The notes under the pieces are model-generated. The model saw only the letters and a program-made list of their open reading frames with translations, was not told the origin of the DNA and made no database searches. The position numbers and the translations under genes were made by a program. DNA of 64,000 bases from assembly GCF_026810505.1 (NCBI RefSeq), contig NZ_CP101750.1:4951001-5015000 (forward strand), given 5' to 3'. This stretch comes from Streptomyces sp. Je 1-369. GTDB taxonomy: Bacteria; Actinomycetota; Actinomycetes; Streptomycetales; Streptomycetaceae. This document shows, one piece after another, positions 45,899 to 55,413 of the stretch (position 1 is its first letter; each line of letters begins with the position of its first letter).

Positions 45899-47308
45899 CT
45901 ACCGGCGCTCTTCCTCCTCCCGTGGGGCCTCTCGGCGACGGGACCTCGGAAGGACACGGAGAGCGTCCCCCATGTCGGCGACTTCGATGACCTTCATACC
46001 GGCGGGGATCCTCCCGGGGTCGGACGGCACGAGGGCGTGGGTGAAGCCGAGACGGTGGGCCTCGGCCAGTCTGCGCTGGACGCCGGTGACCCGTCTGACC
46101 TCGCCCGCGAGGCCCACTTCGCCGATCGCGACGAGGTTCTTCGGCAGGGGAGTGTCACTCGCGGCGCTGGCGAGGGCGAGGGCGACGGCGAGGTCCGCCG
46201 CGGGCTCGGAGAGCTTCACGCCGCCGACCGTCGCGCTGTAGATGTCGCGCTTGCCGAGGGCGGTGATCCGGCCGCGCTGCTCCAGAACGGCCAGCATCAT
46301 CGAGACGCGGGAGGTCTCCAGTCCCGACGTGGTGCGGCGGGGGCTCGGGATCTGCGAGTCGACGGTGAGCGCCTGGACCTCGGCCACCAGGGGGCGGCGG
46401 CCCTCCAGGGTGACGGTCAGACAGGTGCCGGGGACGGGCTCGGCGCGGCGGGTGAGGAAGAGGCCACTGGGGTCGGCGAGTCCGGTGATGCCCTCGTCGT
46501 GCAGTTCGAAGCAGCCGACCTCGTCCGTCGTCCCGTACCGGTTCTTGACGCCGCGGACCAGGCGCAGGCGCGCGTGCCGGTCGCCCTCGAACTGAAGTAC
46601 CACATCGACGAGGTGCTCCAGGAGGCGCGGGCCCGCGATGGCGCCGTCCTTGGTGACGTGTCCGACCAGGAGCGTCGACATGCCGCGGTCCTTGGAGGCG
46701 CGGATCAGGGCGCCCGCGACCTCGCGGACCTGCGCCATGCCGCCGGGCGCCCCGTCGATCTCGGGGGAGGCGACCGTCTGGACCGAGTCGAGGATCAGGA
46801 GGGACGGCTTGACCGCGTCCAAGTGGCCGAGGACGGCGGCGAGATCGGTCTCGGCGGCGAGATACAGGTGGTCGTCGATGGCGCCGATGCGGTCGGCGCG
46901 CAGCCGCACCTGGCTCGCCGACTCCTCACCCGTCACATAGAGCGTGCGGTGCGCGTCGCTCGCCGCCTTCGCCGCGACGTCCAGGAGCAGCGTGGACTTG
47001 CCGACGCCCGGCTCGCCCGCGAGCAGCACCACGGCGCCGGGGACGAGACCGCCGCCGAGCACCCGGTCGAGCTCGGGCACGCCGGTGGAGCGCGCGGTGG
47101 CCTGGCGCCCGTCGACCTCGCCGATCGGGACGGCGGAGGAGGTGACGCGGCCGGGGGCGGTCGTGCGGACCGCGGGCGCGCCGTACTCCTCGACCGTTCC
47201 CCACGCCTGGCACTCGGGGCAGCGGCCGAGCCACTTGGCCGTCTGCCAGCCGCACTCCGTGCAGCGGTAGGACGGACGGTCCTTGGTGGATTTCGTACGG
47301 GCAGCCAT
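45899..47308 (-). CDS. radA: DNA repair protein RadA
   Basis: RadA helps branch migration in recombination. The 469-residue protein has an N-terminal zinc finger (C16, C19, C30, C33), a RecA-like core with Walker A GEPGVGKST (99-107), the RadA-specific KNRYG motif near 250, and a C-terminal Lon-type domain (SATVGGVKLSEPAADLAVALALAS). In several bacteria RadA restrains DisA activity, which fits their co-transcription here. The ATG at 47308 starts the conserved MAARTKS. Confidence 0.97.
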   Translation of the reverse strand: MAARTKSTKDRPSYRCTECGWQTAKWLGRCPECQAWGTVEEYGAPAVRTTAPGRVTSSAVPIGEVDGRQATARSTGVPELDRVLGGGLVPGAVVLLAGEPGVGKSTLLLDVAAKAASDAHRTLYVTGEESASQVRLRADRIGAIDDHLYLAAETDLAAVLGHLDAVKPSLLILDSVQTVASPEIDGAPGGMAQVREVAGALIRASKDRGMSTLLVGHVTKDGAIAGPRLLEHLVDVVLQFEGDRHARLRLVRGVKNRYGTTDEVGCFELHDEGITGLADPSGLFLTRRAEPVPGTCLTVTLEGRRPLVAEVQALTVDSQIPSPRRTTSGLETSRVSMMLAVLEQRGRITALGKRDIYSATVGGVKLSEPAADLAVALALASAASDTPLPKNLVAIGEVGLAGEVRRVTGVQRRLAEAHRLGFTHALVPSDPGRIPAGMKVIEVADMGDALRVLPRSRRREAPREEEERR

Positions 47309-47513
47309 GGTCGAAACCGTAGCCGAGGCCACTGACAACGCGGCCGCGTCCGCCGATGACGTCCCCGCGTCCGCGCCCCGTCCGTCACGTGTGCGAGCCG
47401 GGGCCACGGAATCGGGGGTTCCTGTCCCCTTTTGAGGGATCTGTTCACCCGTAAGGATTAAATGTGCTCAAGGGGGAGGAAGCGAGCTGCATCATCCGCA
47501 TAACTTCGCACGG

Positions 47514-49397
47514 GTGATGAGCAGCAGTCCGGAATCTCCCACGAACACAACCGGCGCACACCGGGCGCACCGTGATGCGCGCAAGCGCGTGGTGCCCCGC
47601 CCGACGCCCCGGACCATGCCTCCCGCGCGCTACGAACCGTGTCTGGACGGCCTGTTCACGTACTGCCTGTCGGTGCTCTGCGACCACGACGCGGCGACGG
47701 CGGCCGTGGGTGACGTGCTCCACCACGCCGAGCGCCGTGGCGCCCGTGGCCCCGCGGCCGAGAGCGACCTGAAGACCTGGCTCTACGCCCTCGCCCGCTG
47801 GGTCTGCCTGCGCCGACTGGCCGAGGCGAAGCGCAGCCGGGAGGGCGGCGGCAGGCACGCGCAGGGTGGGGCGAAGCGGGACGGCGCGGCGAAGCGGGAG
47901 GATGTGGCCGCGGCCTCCTCGGAGGGCGCGGTCGGCACTGACGGCGCGAAAGCCCCAGCGCCCCCAGCGCCCTCGGCGGACTCCGCAGCCACAGAGGCCT
48001 CCGCGCTCTCCACCACCCCCACCAACCCCACCGCCTCCGCAGTCACAGAAGAAACGGCTCGCCAACGCCGCCGCGAACTCGCCCAGCTCGCCTGGCCGGA
48101 GGCCGCGGGCACCACCCCCGAGCAGCGCGAGGCCCTCGAACTGGCCGTCCGCCACCAGCTCACCCCCGCCCAGGTCGCCGCCGTCCTCGGCATGGACCTC
48201 ACCAAGACCCGCGGCCTGCTCGCCTCCGCCGCCTGCGAGGTGGAGCGCACCCGCGCCGCCCTCGCCGTCGTGGAGACCGGCAGCTGCCCCATCGTCGCCC
48301 GCCTCACCGGCGACAACCAGCTCCTGCTCGGCACCGCCCTGCGCCGCGAACTCGTCCGGCACGTCGACGACTGCCCGCGCTGCCGCCGCACCGCCGAGCG
48401 CGCCGGTGCGACCGCCTGGCCCGGCACGGCCGTCAGCCCGGCCGCGCTCCCCGTCGTCGAAGCCCCGCGCCCCGCGCTCCACACGGCGATGGCGCACGTC
48501 CCACGCGCGCGTGGCGGCGGTCCCCGGTACGACCGGCGGGGCTTCCCGATGGACCCCAAGGACCACGCGGCCCGCCGCGACCGCCTCCGCGCGCGTGCCG
48601 TCACGACGACCGTCGTCGCCACGGTGGTGGCCGCCCCGGTGTTCGCCCTCTGGGCCGCGTACCGGGGAGCGCCGCTCACCGGCGAGGGCCATGACGGCCG
48701 TTCGGTCACCGCGAGCGAGGACGGCGGCGCCGGAGGCCTCGGCGGCGAACGCACGGGGGACGGGTACGAGAACGCGGGCAACGCCCGCAAGGGCCCCGAG
48801 CCCCGCTTCACCAAGGGCAGCCACTCGCCCGACGTCTCCGTGGAGGTCATCAGCGGCGGGTCCGGCTCGTCGACCGGCCCGGGACGCCTCACCGTAGAAG
48901 CACAGCCCAGCGGCGACACGACGCTCATCACGCTGACGGCGTCCGGTGGTGCACCGGTCCACTGGTCGGCGGGCGAGAACGCGTCGTGGCTCTATCTGAG
49001 CCGCTCATCGGGGACGCTCGCGCCGGGCCGGTCGGTCACGATCCAGGTGTACGTCGACCACAACCGCGAGCCCGCGGGGCACTGGCGCGCGCGGGTCTCG
49101 ATCGCACCGTCGGGCGCGATCATCGCCATCGACGGGTACGGGGACGGGCGGCCGCCCGGCCACCCCGGGCCGGGCCCGCGGCCCACGGACCCCCGCCCCT
49201 CCGACCCGGGCCCCTCGTACCCCGGCCCCTCCGACCCCGGACCCTCGGATCCGGGCCCGTCGGACCCGGGCCCCTCCGACCCCGACCCCACACCGACCCC
49301 GTCGGACCCGACGCCCACCCCGTCGGACCCGGGGCCGGGCTCGGGCGACACGTCACCGCCGCAGGGCGACGGAGGCGGAGGACCGGGTCCGGGCTAG
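47514..49397 (+). CDS. Sigma-like / zinc-finger / TM / BACON fusion protein
   Basis: A 627-residue protein. Residues ~35-110 resemble an ECF region 2 (CLDGLFTYCLSVLCDHDAA, KTWLYALARWVCLRRLAE), ~200-250 resemble region 4 (TPEQREALELAVRHQLTPAQVAAVLGMDL), followed by a HVDDCPRCRR zinc-finger-like piece, a membrane helix (~365-385), and an outer BACON-like beta domain (VHWSAGENASWLYLSRSSGTLAPG) ending in a DPGPS-rich tail. This puts sigma-like and outer domains in one chain, unlike true sigma factors. TAACTT lies 7 nt before GTG 47514, suggesting a leaderless transcript. The gap 47309-47513 has no gene. Confidence 0.85.
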   Translation: MMSSSPESPTNTTGAHRAHRDARKRVVPRPTPRTMPPARYEPCLDGLFTYCLSVLCDHDAATAAVGDVLHHAERRGARGPAAESDLKTWLYALARWVCLRRLAEAKRSREGGGRHAQGGAKRDGAAKREDVAAASSEGAVGTDGAKAPAPPAPSADSAATEASALSTTPTNPTASAVTEETARQRRRELAQLAWPEAAGTTPEQREALELAVRHQLTPAQVAAVLGMDLTKTRGLLASAACEVERTRAALAVVETGSCPIVARLTGDNQLLLGTALRRELVRHVDDCPRCRRTAERAGATAWPGTAVSPAALPVVEAPRPALHTAMAHVPRARGGGPRYDRRGFPMDPKDHAARRDRLRARAVTTTVVATVVAAPVFALWAAYRGAPLTGEGHDGRSVTASEDGGAGGLGGERTGDGYENAGNARKGPEPRFTKGSHSPDVSVEVISGGSGSSTGPGRLTVEAQPSGDTTLITLTASGGAPVHWSAGENASWLYLSRSSGTLAPGRSVTIQVYVDHNREPAGHWRARVSIAPSGAIIAIDGYGDGRPPGHPGPGPRPTDPRPSDPGPSYPGPSDPGPSDPGPSDPGPSDPDPTPTPSDPTPTPSDPGPGSGDTSPPQGDGGGGPGPG

Positions 49398-49431
49398 CAC
49401 CGTGCCGGAAGCCCCGCCTGCCCGAACAGGC

Positions 49432-50412
49432 CTAGCGCGTCACCGGATCCGCCGGATGCGGTGCGAGCAGTGGAAGCTGGGAGGCCAGCCGCTCCTCGCA
49501 CAGCTTCACAAGTTGGTCGTACCCCTCCTTGCCCATCAGCTCGATCAGCTCGGGCCGGTAGGAGACGTACACCGGGTCGCCCGCGCCGTGCGCCGACGTC
49601 GCCGACGTGCACCACCAGTGCAGGTCGTGGCCGCCGGGACCCCAGCCCCGCCGGTCGTACTCACCGATCGACACCTGCAGCACGCGCGTGTCGTCGGGCC
49701 GGTCGATCCACTCGTACGTCCGGCGCACCGGCAGCTGCCAGCACACGTCGGGCTTCGTCTCCAGCGGCTCGCGGCCCTCCCGCAACGCCAGGATGTGCAG
49801 CGAGCAGCCCGCGCCGCCCTCGAAACCGGGGCGGTTCTGGAAGATGCACGAGCCGTTGTACGGACGGGTCTGGCGGTCGCCGTCCTCGTCCGTGGAGACC
49901 CAGCCGGTCTCCCGGCCCACGTCGTGGTGCTGCCAGATGTCGGGCGTGAGCCGCTCGACGTACCCGGCGACCCGCTTCTCGTCGTCATCGTCCGAGAAAT
50001 GGGCACCCAGCGTGCAGCAGCCGTCGGCGGCGCGACCCGGCTGGATGCCCTGGCAGCCACTGCCGAAGATGCAGTTCCACCGAGAGGTCAGCCATGTCAG
50101 ATCGCAGCGGAAGGTCTGCTCGTCGTCCGCGGGATCAGGGAACTCCACCCAGGCACGGGCGAAGTCGAGCCCCTTCTCGTCCGGCTCCGCCGACGCCACC
50201 TTCGCAGGCCTCCCGGACTTTCCCGGCTTCTCCCTCTTCTCCGGCCTCCCCAGCTTCTCCGGCTTTCCCGGATTCTCCGACTTCTCCGGCTTTCCCGGAT
50301 TCCCCGGCTTCTCCGGGTTCCCCTTCTTCGTCGGCTTCTCCGACGCGGCCTGCTGGGTCGACGGCTTCCCCGACTTCGATTTGTCGGTCTTCGCCTTTTT
50401 CGTCTTTGGCAC
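49432..50412 (-). CDS. Cys-rich conserved hypothetical protein with Lys/Pro-repeat N-terminus
   Basis: A 326-residue protein. The first ~75 residues are a basic tail of KPEK/NPGK-type repeats. The rest is a conserved domain with about ten Cys and several His ([62 protein letters not shown]), a pattern that suggests metal or iron-sulfur binding. I do not recognise a named enzyme family with confidence. It is convergent with the BACON protein gene and divergent from the Ppx/GppA gene. Confidence 0.8.
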   Translation of the reverse strand: MPKTKKAKTDKSKSGKPSTQQAASEKPTKKGNPEKPGNPGKPEKSENPGKPEKLGRPEKREKPGKSGRPAKVASAEPDEKGLDFARAWVEFPDPADDEQTFRCDLTWLTSRWNCIFGSGCQGIQPGRAADGCCTLGAHFSDDDDEKRVAGYVERLTPDIWQHHDVGRETGWVSTDEDGDRQTRPYNGSCIFQNRPGFEGGAGCSLHILALREGREPLETKPDVCWQLPVRRTYEWIDRPDDTRVLQVSIGEYDRRGWGPGGHDLHWWCTSATSAHGAGDPVYVSYRPELIELMGKEGYDQLVKLCEERLASQLPLLAPHPADPVTR

Positions 50413-50483
50413 GTCTCCAGGGTATGCGCGCGGCCGACCGCCCGAGGCCAGCCGACCGCGCCATCCGGCGTAGCGTTCCGTAC

Positions 50484-51416
50484 ATGAGACTCGGTGTCCT
50501 CGACGTGGGGTCGAACACGGTGCATCTGCTCGTGGTCGACGCCCACCCCGGCGCGCGCCCGCTGCCCGCGCACTCCCACAAGGCCGACCTGCGCCTGGCT
50601 CAACTCCTCGACCCCGCCGGTGCGATCGGACCCGAGGGCGTCGACCGCCTGGTGACCGTCGTCCGCGAGGCGATGGTGGCAGCCGAGGACAAGGGCGTGG
50701 AGGAAGTCCTGCCCTTCGCCACCTCCGCGGTGCGCGAGGCGAGCAACGCCGACGCGGTACTCGCCAGAGTCAAGGACGAGACCGGCGTCGACCTCCAGGT
50801 CCTCACCGGCGAGGAGGAGGCCCGGCTGACCTTCCTGGCCGCCCGGCGCTGGTTCGGCTGGTCCGCGGGCAAGCTCCTCGTCCTCGACATCGGCGGCGGC
50901 TCCCTGGAGATCGCGTACGGCATGGACGAGGTGCCCGACGCGGCGGCGAGCCTGCCGCTCGGCGCGGGCCGCCTCACCGCCGCCTGGCTCCAGACGGACC
51001 CGCCGGACCCCTCCGACGTGAAGGCGCTCCGCCGCCACGTGCGCGCGCAGATCGCGCGGACCGTCGGCGAGTTCGCCAGGTTCGGCGCCCCCGACCACAT
51101 CGTGGCCACGTCGAAGACGTTCAAGCAGCTCGCCCGCCTCGCGGGCGCCGCACGCTCCGCCGACGGTCTCTACGTACAGCGCGAACTGAAGCGGAAGTCC
51201 CTGGAGGACTGGGTTCCGCAGCTCGCCGCGATGACCACGCAGGAGCGCTCCGAGCTGCCCGGCGTCTCCGAGGGGCGGGCCGGACAGCTGCTCGCCGGGG
51301 CGCTCGTCGCGGAGGGCGTGATGGACCTCTTCGGCGTCGAGACCCTGGAGATCTGCCCGTGGGCGCTGCGCGAGGGTGTGATCCTCCGCAAGCTCGACCA
51401 CCTCCCGGCACCGTGA
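50484..51416 (+). CDS. Ppx/GppA-family exopolyphosphatase
   Basis: A 310-residue ASKHA-fold phosphatase with [13 protein letters not shown] at the start, [13 protein letters not shown] near 78, [13 protein letters not shown] near 110 and [13 protein letters not shown] near 138. It belongs to the short actinobacterial Ppx type that releases phosphate from polyphosphate or ppGpp-related nucleotides; which one is not clear. TAGCGT sits 7 nt before the ATG, consistent with a leaderless mRNA. Confidence 0.93.
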   Translation: MRLGVLDVGSNTVHLLVVDAHPGARPLPAHSHKADLRLAQLLDPAGAIGPEGVDRLVTVVREAMVAAEDKGVEEVLPFATSAVREASNADAVLARVKDETGVDLQVLTGEEEARLTFLAARRWFGWSAGKLLVLDIGGGSLEIAYGMDEVPDAAASLPLGAGRLTAAWLQTDPPDPSDVKALRRHVRAQIARTVGEFARFGAPDHIVATSKTFKQLARLAGAARSADGLYVQRELKRKSLEDWVPQLAAMTTQERSELPGVSEGRAGQLLAGALVAEGVMDLFGVETLEICPWALREGVILRKLDHLPAP

Positions 51417-51493
51417 GTGGCCGGACGGGCCCCGACCGGGGCGGTACGAGGCCACCTCCCCGGCGCCCCGGCGCGGCCCGTACGCTGTCCCTC

Positions 51494-52318
51494 GTGGCAG
51501 AACCAGTGGTGCGCATCCCGGATGCGAAGGTCGCCCTGTCGACGGCCTCGGTCTATCCGGAGTCGACGGCGACGGCCTTCGAGATCGCCGCGCGCCTGGG
51601 TTACGACGGCGTCGAGGTCATGGTCTGGACCGACCCCGTCAGCCAGGACATCGAGGCCCTGCGCAGACTGAGCGACTACCACCGGATCCCGATCCTGGCC
51701 ATCCACGCGCCCTGCCTGCTCATCACGCAGCGCGTCTGGTCCACGGACCCGTGGGTCAAGCTGCAGCGCGCGAAGGCCGCCGCGGAGAAGCTCGACGCGT
51801 CGACCGTCGTCGTCCACCCGCCGTTCCGCTGGCAGCGGCAGTACGCCCGCGACTTCGTCGACGGAATCTGGCGCATGGCCGACGAGACGGACGTACGGTT
51901 CGCCGTCGAGAACATGTACCCCTGGCGCTACCGCGACCGCGAGATGCTCGCGTACGCACCCGACTGGGACGTCACCAAGGACGACTACCGCCACTTCACC
52001 GTCGACCTCTCGCACACCGCGACCGCCCGCGCCGACGCGATGGACATGGTCGACCGCATGGGCGACCGGCTCGGCCACGTCCACCTCGCCGACGGCAAGG
52101 GCTCCGCCAAGGACGAACACCTCGTCCCGGGCCGCGGCACGCAGCCCTGCGCCGAGCTCCTGGAGCGCCTCGCGGTCAACGGCTTCGACGGGCACGTCGT
52201 CATCGAGGTCAACACGCGCCGCGCGATGTCCAGCGCCGAACGGGAGGCCGACCTCGCCGAGGCCCTCGCCTTCACGCGGCTGCACCTCGCGTCCGCGGTG
52301 AAGGTGCCACGCACGTGA
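51494..52318 (+). CDS. Sugar phosphate isomerase/epimerase (AP endonuclease 2 fold)
   Basis: A 274-residue TIM-barrel protein with the xylose-isomerase-like metal-site pattern: HAPCLL (residue ~68), VVHPPF (~107), VENMYPW (~136), [11 protein letters not shown] (~175), HVHLADGKG (~195) and VIEVNTRR (~236). The substrate is unknown. GTG 51494 is 7 nt after TACGCT. It overlaps the TetR gene by 4 nt (GTGA), so the regulator may sense a related sugar or simply be co-produced. Confidence 0.9.
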   Translation: MAEPVVRIPDAKVALSTASVYPESTATAFEIAARLGYDGVEVMVWTDPVSQDIEALRRLSDYHRIPILAIHAPCLLITQRVWSTDPWVKLQRAKAAAEKLDASTVVVHPPFRWQRQYARDFVDGIWRMADETDVRFAVENMYPWRYRDREMLAYAPDWDVTKDDYRHFTVDLSHTATARADAMDMVDRMGDRLGHVHLADGKGSAKDEHLVPGRGTQPCAELLERLAVNGFDGHVVIEVNTRRAMSSAEREADLAEALAFTRLHLASAVKVPRT

Positions 52319-52950
52319 CCGCCCCCGGCACGCCGTCGGAGGCCACCGCGCCGCGGCGCCGGGGACGTCCGTCCCGTACGCAGACGGAGACCGGCCCCGC
52401 GACGCGCGACCAGATCCTGCGCGCGGCCCGCGAGGAATTCTCCGAACGCGGCTACGAGAAGACGTCCGTACGCGGCATCGCCAAGGCCGCGGGCGTGGAC
52501 TCGGCACTCGTACACCACTACTTCGGTACGAAGGAGCAGGTTTTCGAGGCGGCCATCACCATCGCCTTCGCCCCGGCACTGGAAGCGCCCGCCGCGATCG
52601 ACGACGGGCCGCTCGACGGGGTCGGCGAGCGCCTCACCCGGTTCGTCCTCGGCGTCTGGGAGAACCCCGCGACACGCGCCCCGCTGCTCGCCATCGTGCG
52701 CTCGGCGGTCGACAACGAAACGGCCGCCGCGGTCTTCCGCCGCCTCATCTCCACCCAGCTCCTCGGGCGCATCGCGGGCCGCCTCGACGTACCGGACGCG
52801 GAACTGCGGGCCGAGCTCGCGGCCGCGCAGCTGGTGGGCGTCGCGATGCTCCGGTACGTGATCCAGATCGAACCGCTGGCCTCGGCGGACGTGGAACAGC
52901 TCGTGGCGCGGGTGGCTCCGGTGGTGCAGGGGCACCTGACGGGGGAGTGA
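52315..52950 (+). CDS. TetR-family transcriptional regulator
   Basis: A 211-residue protein with a Pro/Arg-rich start, TetR DNA-binding domain ([45 protein letters not shown], ~38-82) and a TetR_C domain. Its GTG overlaps the stop of the isomerase gene. Position 52951-53073 downstream holds the ilvD promoter region. Confidence 0.94.
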   Translation: MTAPGTPSEATAPRRRGRPSRTQTETGPATRDQILRAAREEFSERGYEKTSVRGIAKAAGVDSALVHHYFGTKEQVFEAAITIAFAPALEAPAAIDDGPLDGVGERLTRFVLGVWENPATRAPLLAIVRSAVDNETAAAVFRRLISTQLLGRIAGRLDVPDAELRAELAAAQLVGVAMLRYVIQIEPLASADVEQLVARVAPVVQGHLTGE

Positions 52951-53073
52951 GACGGCCGTCCCGCCATCCGGACACCCTGTCCGGATCCTGGAGCCGCGGC
53001 GTACGCTCGATGGCAGTCTTGTCCCTCCGTATATCGCCGGAATCCCTGCCATTCCCTGAAGGAGCGAGCGACC

Positions 53074-54927
53074 ATGCCCGAGCTCAGGTCCCGCACAGTC
53101 ACCCACGGCCGCAACATGGCGGGCGCCCGCGCCCTTATGCGCGCCTCCGGTGTACCCGGGGCCGACATCGGGCGGAAGCCGATCATCGCCGTGGCCAACT
53201 CCTTCACGGAGTTCGTCCCCGGCCACACGCACCTGCAGCCGGTCGGCCGCATCGTCTCCGACGCGATCCGCGAGGCCGGCGGCATCCCGCGCGAGTTCAA
53301 CACGATCGCCGTGGACGACGGCATCGCGATGGGCCACGGCGGCATGCTGTACTCGCTGCCGTCCCGCGACCTGATCGCGGACTCCGTGGAGTACATGGTC
53401 GAGGCCCACTGCGCCGACGCCCTGATCTGCATCTCCAACTGCGACAAGATCACCCCCGGCATGCTGATGGCCGCCCTGCGCCTCAACATCCCGACGGTCT
53501 TCGTCTCCGGCGGCCCGATGGAGGCCGGCAAGGCCACACTGGTCGACGGCACGGTCCGCAAGCTCGACCTGGTCAACGCGATCAGTGACGCAGTCGACGA
53601 GAGCATCTCGGACGAGGACATCCTCCGTATCGAGGAGAACGCCTGCCCGACCTGCGGCTCCTGTTCCGGCATGTTCACCGCCAACTCGATGAACTGCCTG
53701 ACCGAGGCCATCGGCCTCTCCCTGCCTGGCAACGGCTCGGTCCTCGCCACGCACACCGCCCGCAAGGCGCTGTATGAGAAGGCCGGGCACACGGTCGTCG
53801 ACATCACCAAGCGCTACTACGACGGCGACGACGCCTCCGTCCTGCCGCGCAACATCGCCACCCACGCGGCCTTCGAGAACGCCATGGCCCTCGACATCGC
53901 CATGGGCGGCTCGACGAACACGATCCTGCACCTGCTCGCCGCGGCCCGCGAGGCCGAGGTGGACTACGACCTGGGCGACATCGACGCCGTCTCGCGCCGC
54001 GTCCCCTGCCTCGCCAAGGTCGCCCCGAACGCGGCGCCCACCACCACGTACTACATGGAGGACGTGCACCGCGCGGGCGGCATCCCCGCGCTCCTGGGCG
54101 AGCTCTACCGCGGCGGCCTCCTCAACGAAGACGTGCACACCGTCCACTCGCCCTCCATCAAGGAGTGGCTGGACACCTGGGACATCCGGTCCGGCTCCGC
54201 CTCCGACGAGGCGAACGAGCTGTGGCACGCGGCGCCCGGCTGCAAGCGTTCCGCCGAGGCCTTCTCGCAGTCCGAGCGCTGGGCCACCCTCGACACGGAC
54301 GCCGCGGGCGGCTGCATCCGCGATGTCGCGCACGCCTACTCCAAGGACGGCGGTCTCGGCGTCCTCAAGGGCAACATCGCCGTGGACGGCTGCGTCGTGA
54401 AGACCGCGGGCGTCGACGAGTCGATCTGGACGTTCGAGGGCCCCGCGGTCGTCTGCGACTCGCAGGAAGAGGCCGTCGAGAAGATCCTCAACAAGGTCGT
54501 GAAGGACGGCGACGTGGTCGTCATCCGCTACGAAGGCCCCAAGGGCGGCCCCGGCATGCAGGAGATGCTCTACCCGACCTCCTTCCTGAAGGGCCGCGGT
54601 CTCGGCAAGACCTGCGCCCTGGTCACCGACGGCCGTTTCTCCGGCGGTACGTCGGGTCTGTCCATCGGCCACGCCTCCCCCGAGGCGGCGGCCGGCGGCA
54701 CGATCGCGCTCGTCGAGGACGGCGACCGCATCCGCATCGACATCCCCGGCCGCTCGATCGAACTCCTCGTCCCTGAGGAGGAGCTGACCGCCCGCCGCGC
54801 GGCGCTCGGCGGCGTGTACGCGCCCAAGGCACGCGAGCGCAAGGTCTCGGCTGCTCTGCGCGCGTACGCGGCGATGGCGACCAGCGCCGACAAGGGCGCG
54901 GTCCGGGACGTGTCGAAGCTCGGCTGA
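53074..54927 (+). CDS. ilvD: Dihydroxy-acid dehydratase
   Basis: IlvD dehydrates dihydroxy acids to the keto acids of valine, isoleucine and (through them) leucine and pantoate. The 617-residue protein has the iron-sulfur ligands in [14 protein letters not shown] (~residue 122) and [19 protein letters not shown] (~195), the [20 protein letters not shown] helix, and the C-terminal [24 protein letters not shown] precedes the ATG. It is not next to other ilv genes. A link to the panC operon through ketoisovalerate is metabolic, not positional. Confidence 0.98.
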   Translation: MPELRSRTVTHGRNMAGARALMRASGVPGADIGRKPIIAVANSFTEFVPGHTHLQPVGRIVSDAIREAGGIPREFNTIAVDDGIAMGHGGMLYSLPSRDLIADSVEYMVEAHCADALICISNCDKITPGMLMAALRLNIPTVFVSGGPMEAGKATLVDGTVRKLDLVNAISDAVDESISDEDILRIEENACPTCGSCSGMFTANSMNCLTEAIGLSLPGNGSVLATHTARKALYEKAGHTVVDITKRYYDGDDASVLPRNIATHAAFENAMALDIAMGGSTNTILHLLAAAREAEVDYDLGDIDAVSRRVPCLAKVAPNAAPTTTYYMEDVHRAGGIPALLGELYRGGLLNEDVHTVHSPSIKEWLDTWDIRSGSASDEANELWHAAPGCKRSAEAFSQSERWATLDTDAAGGCIRDVAHAYSKDGGLGVLKGNIAVDGCVVKTAGVDESIWTFEGPAVVCDSQEEAVEKILNKVVKDGDVVVIRYEGPKGGPGMQEMLYPTSFLKGRGLGKTCALVTDGRFSGGTSGLSIGHASPEAAAGGTIALVEDGDRIRIDIPGRSIELLVPEEELTARRAALGGVYAPKARERKVSAALRAYAAMATSADKGAVRDVSKLG

Positions 54928-54966
54928 GCGAAGGCCCTTCGCGGGGCGACACACGGAAACCGTTCG

Positions 54967-55019
54967 GGACGCGGGCGCGTCCTTGGTGTGAGATACGCAC
55001 CGAGGGCGCGCCCGCGTCC
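54967..55019 (+). terminator. Long hairpin downstream of ilvD
   Basis: Outer arms GGACGCGGGCGCG (54967-54979) and CGCGCCCGCGTCC (55007-55019) are perfect; the inner CCTTGGTGTG / CGCACCGAGG extends the stem to about 24 bp with a small loop. There is no T-run. It is either the ilvD terminator or a structured leader of the SH3b gene that starts 23 nt later. Confidence 0.6.
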
Positions 55020-55041
55020 TCGTGTACGGGGGGAGAGCACT

Positions 55042-55374
55042 GTGAGCGAGAACGTCATGGCGCCGGAAGAGACCGTCGAGGCAATCGCGGCCATCGAGGC
55101 CATCGAGCCGGAAGAGACCGTCGAGGCGCCGGCCGCGCGGAGCTACCCGATCGCCGCGGACGTCAACGTCCGTTCAGGACCGGGCACGTCGTACCGCAAG
55201 GTCGGCCGTCTCAGCGCGGGCTCACGCGTCACCATCGCCTGCCAGAAGCCGGGGGAGACGGTGACGGGCCCGACCGGCACGTCGAAGATCTGGGACCGCA
55301 TCGGCAGCGGCCGCTACGTCTCGGACACGTACGTCCGCACGGGCAGCAGCGGGTACGTGGCACCGCGCTGCTGA
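55042..55374 (+). CDS. SH3b domain protein
   Basis: A 110-residue protein: an acidic N-terminal part with a repeated PEETVEA segment, then a bacterial SH3 domain (ADVNVRSGPGTSYRKVGRLSAGSRV, residues ~42-66; ISD-type ending GRYVSDTYVRTGS). Such domains usually bind cell-wall peptides in secreted proteins, but no signal peptide is visible here, which is odd. GGGGAGAG precedes the GTG at 55042. Confidence 0.85.
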   Translation: MSENVMAPEETVEAIAAIEAIEPEETVEAPAARSYPIAADVNVRSGPGTSYRKVGRLSAGSRVTIACQKPGETVTGPTGTSKIWDRIGSGRYVSDTYVRTGSSGYVAPRC

Positions 55375-55413
55375 TCCCTGATCCCGGGTGCGGGTCCGGC
55401 CGGACGTCAGCGT

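Noticed and set aside
51985..54954. 989-residue minus-strand ORF opposite ilvD and tetR
   Set aside because: Antisense shadow; all domain evidence is on the plus strand.
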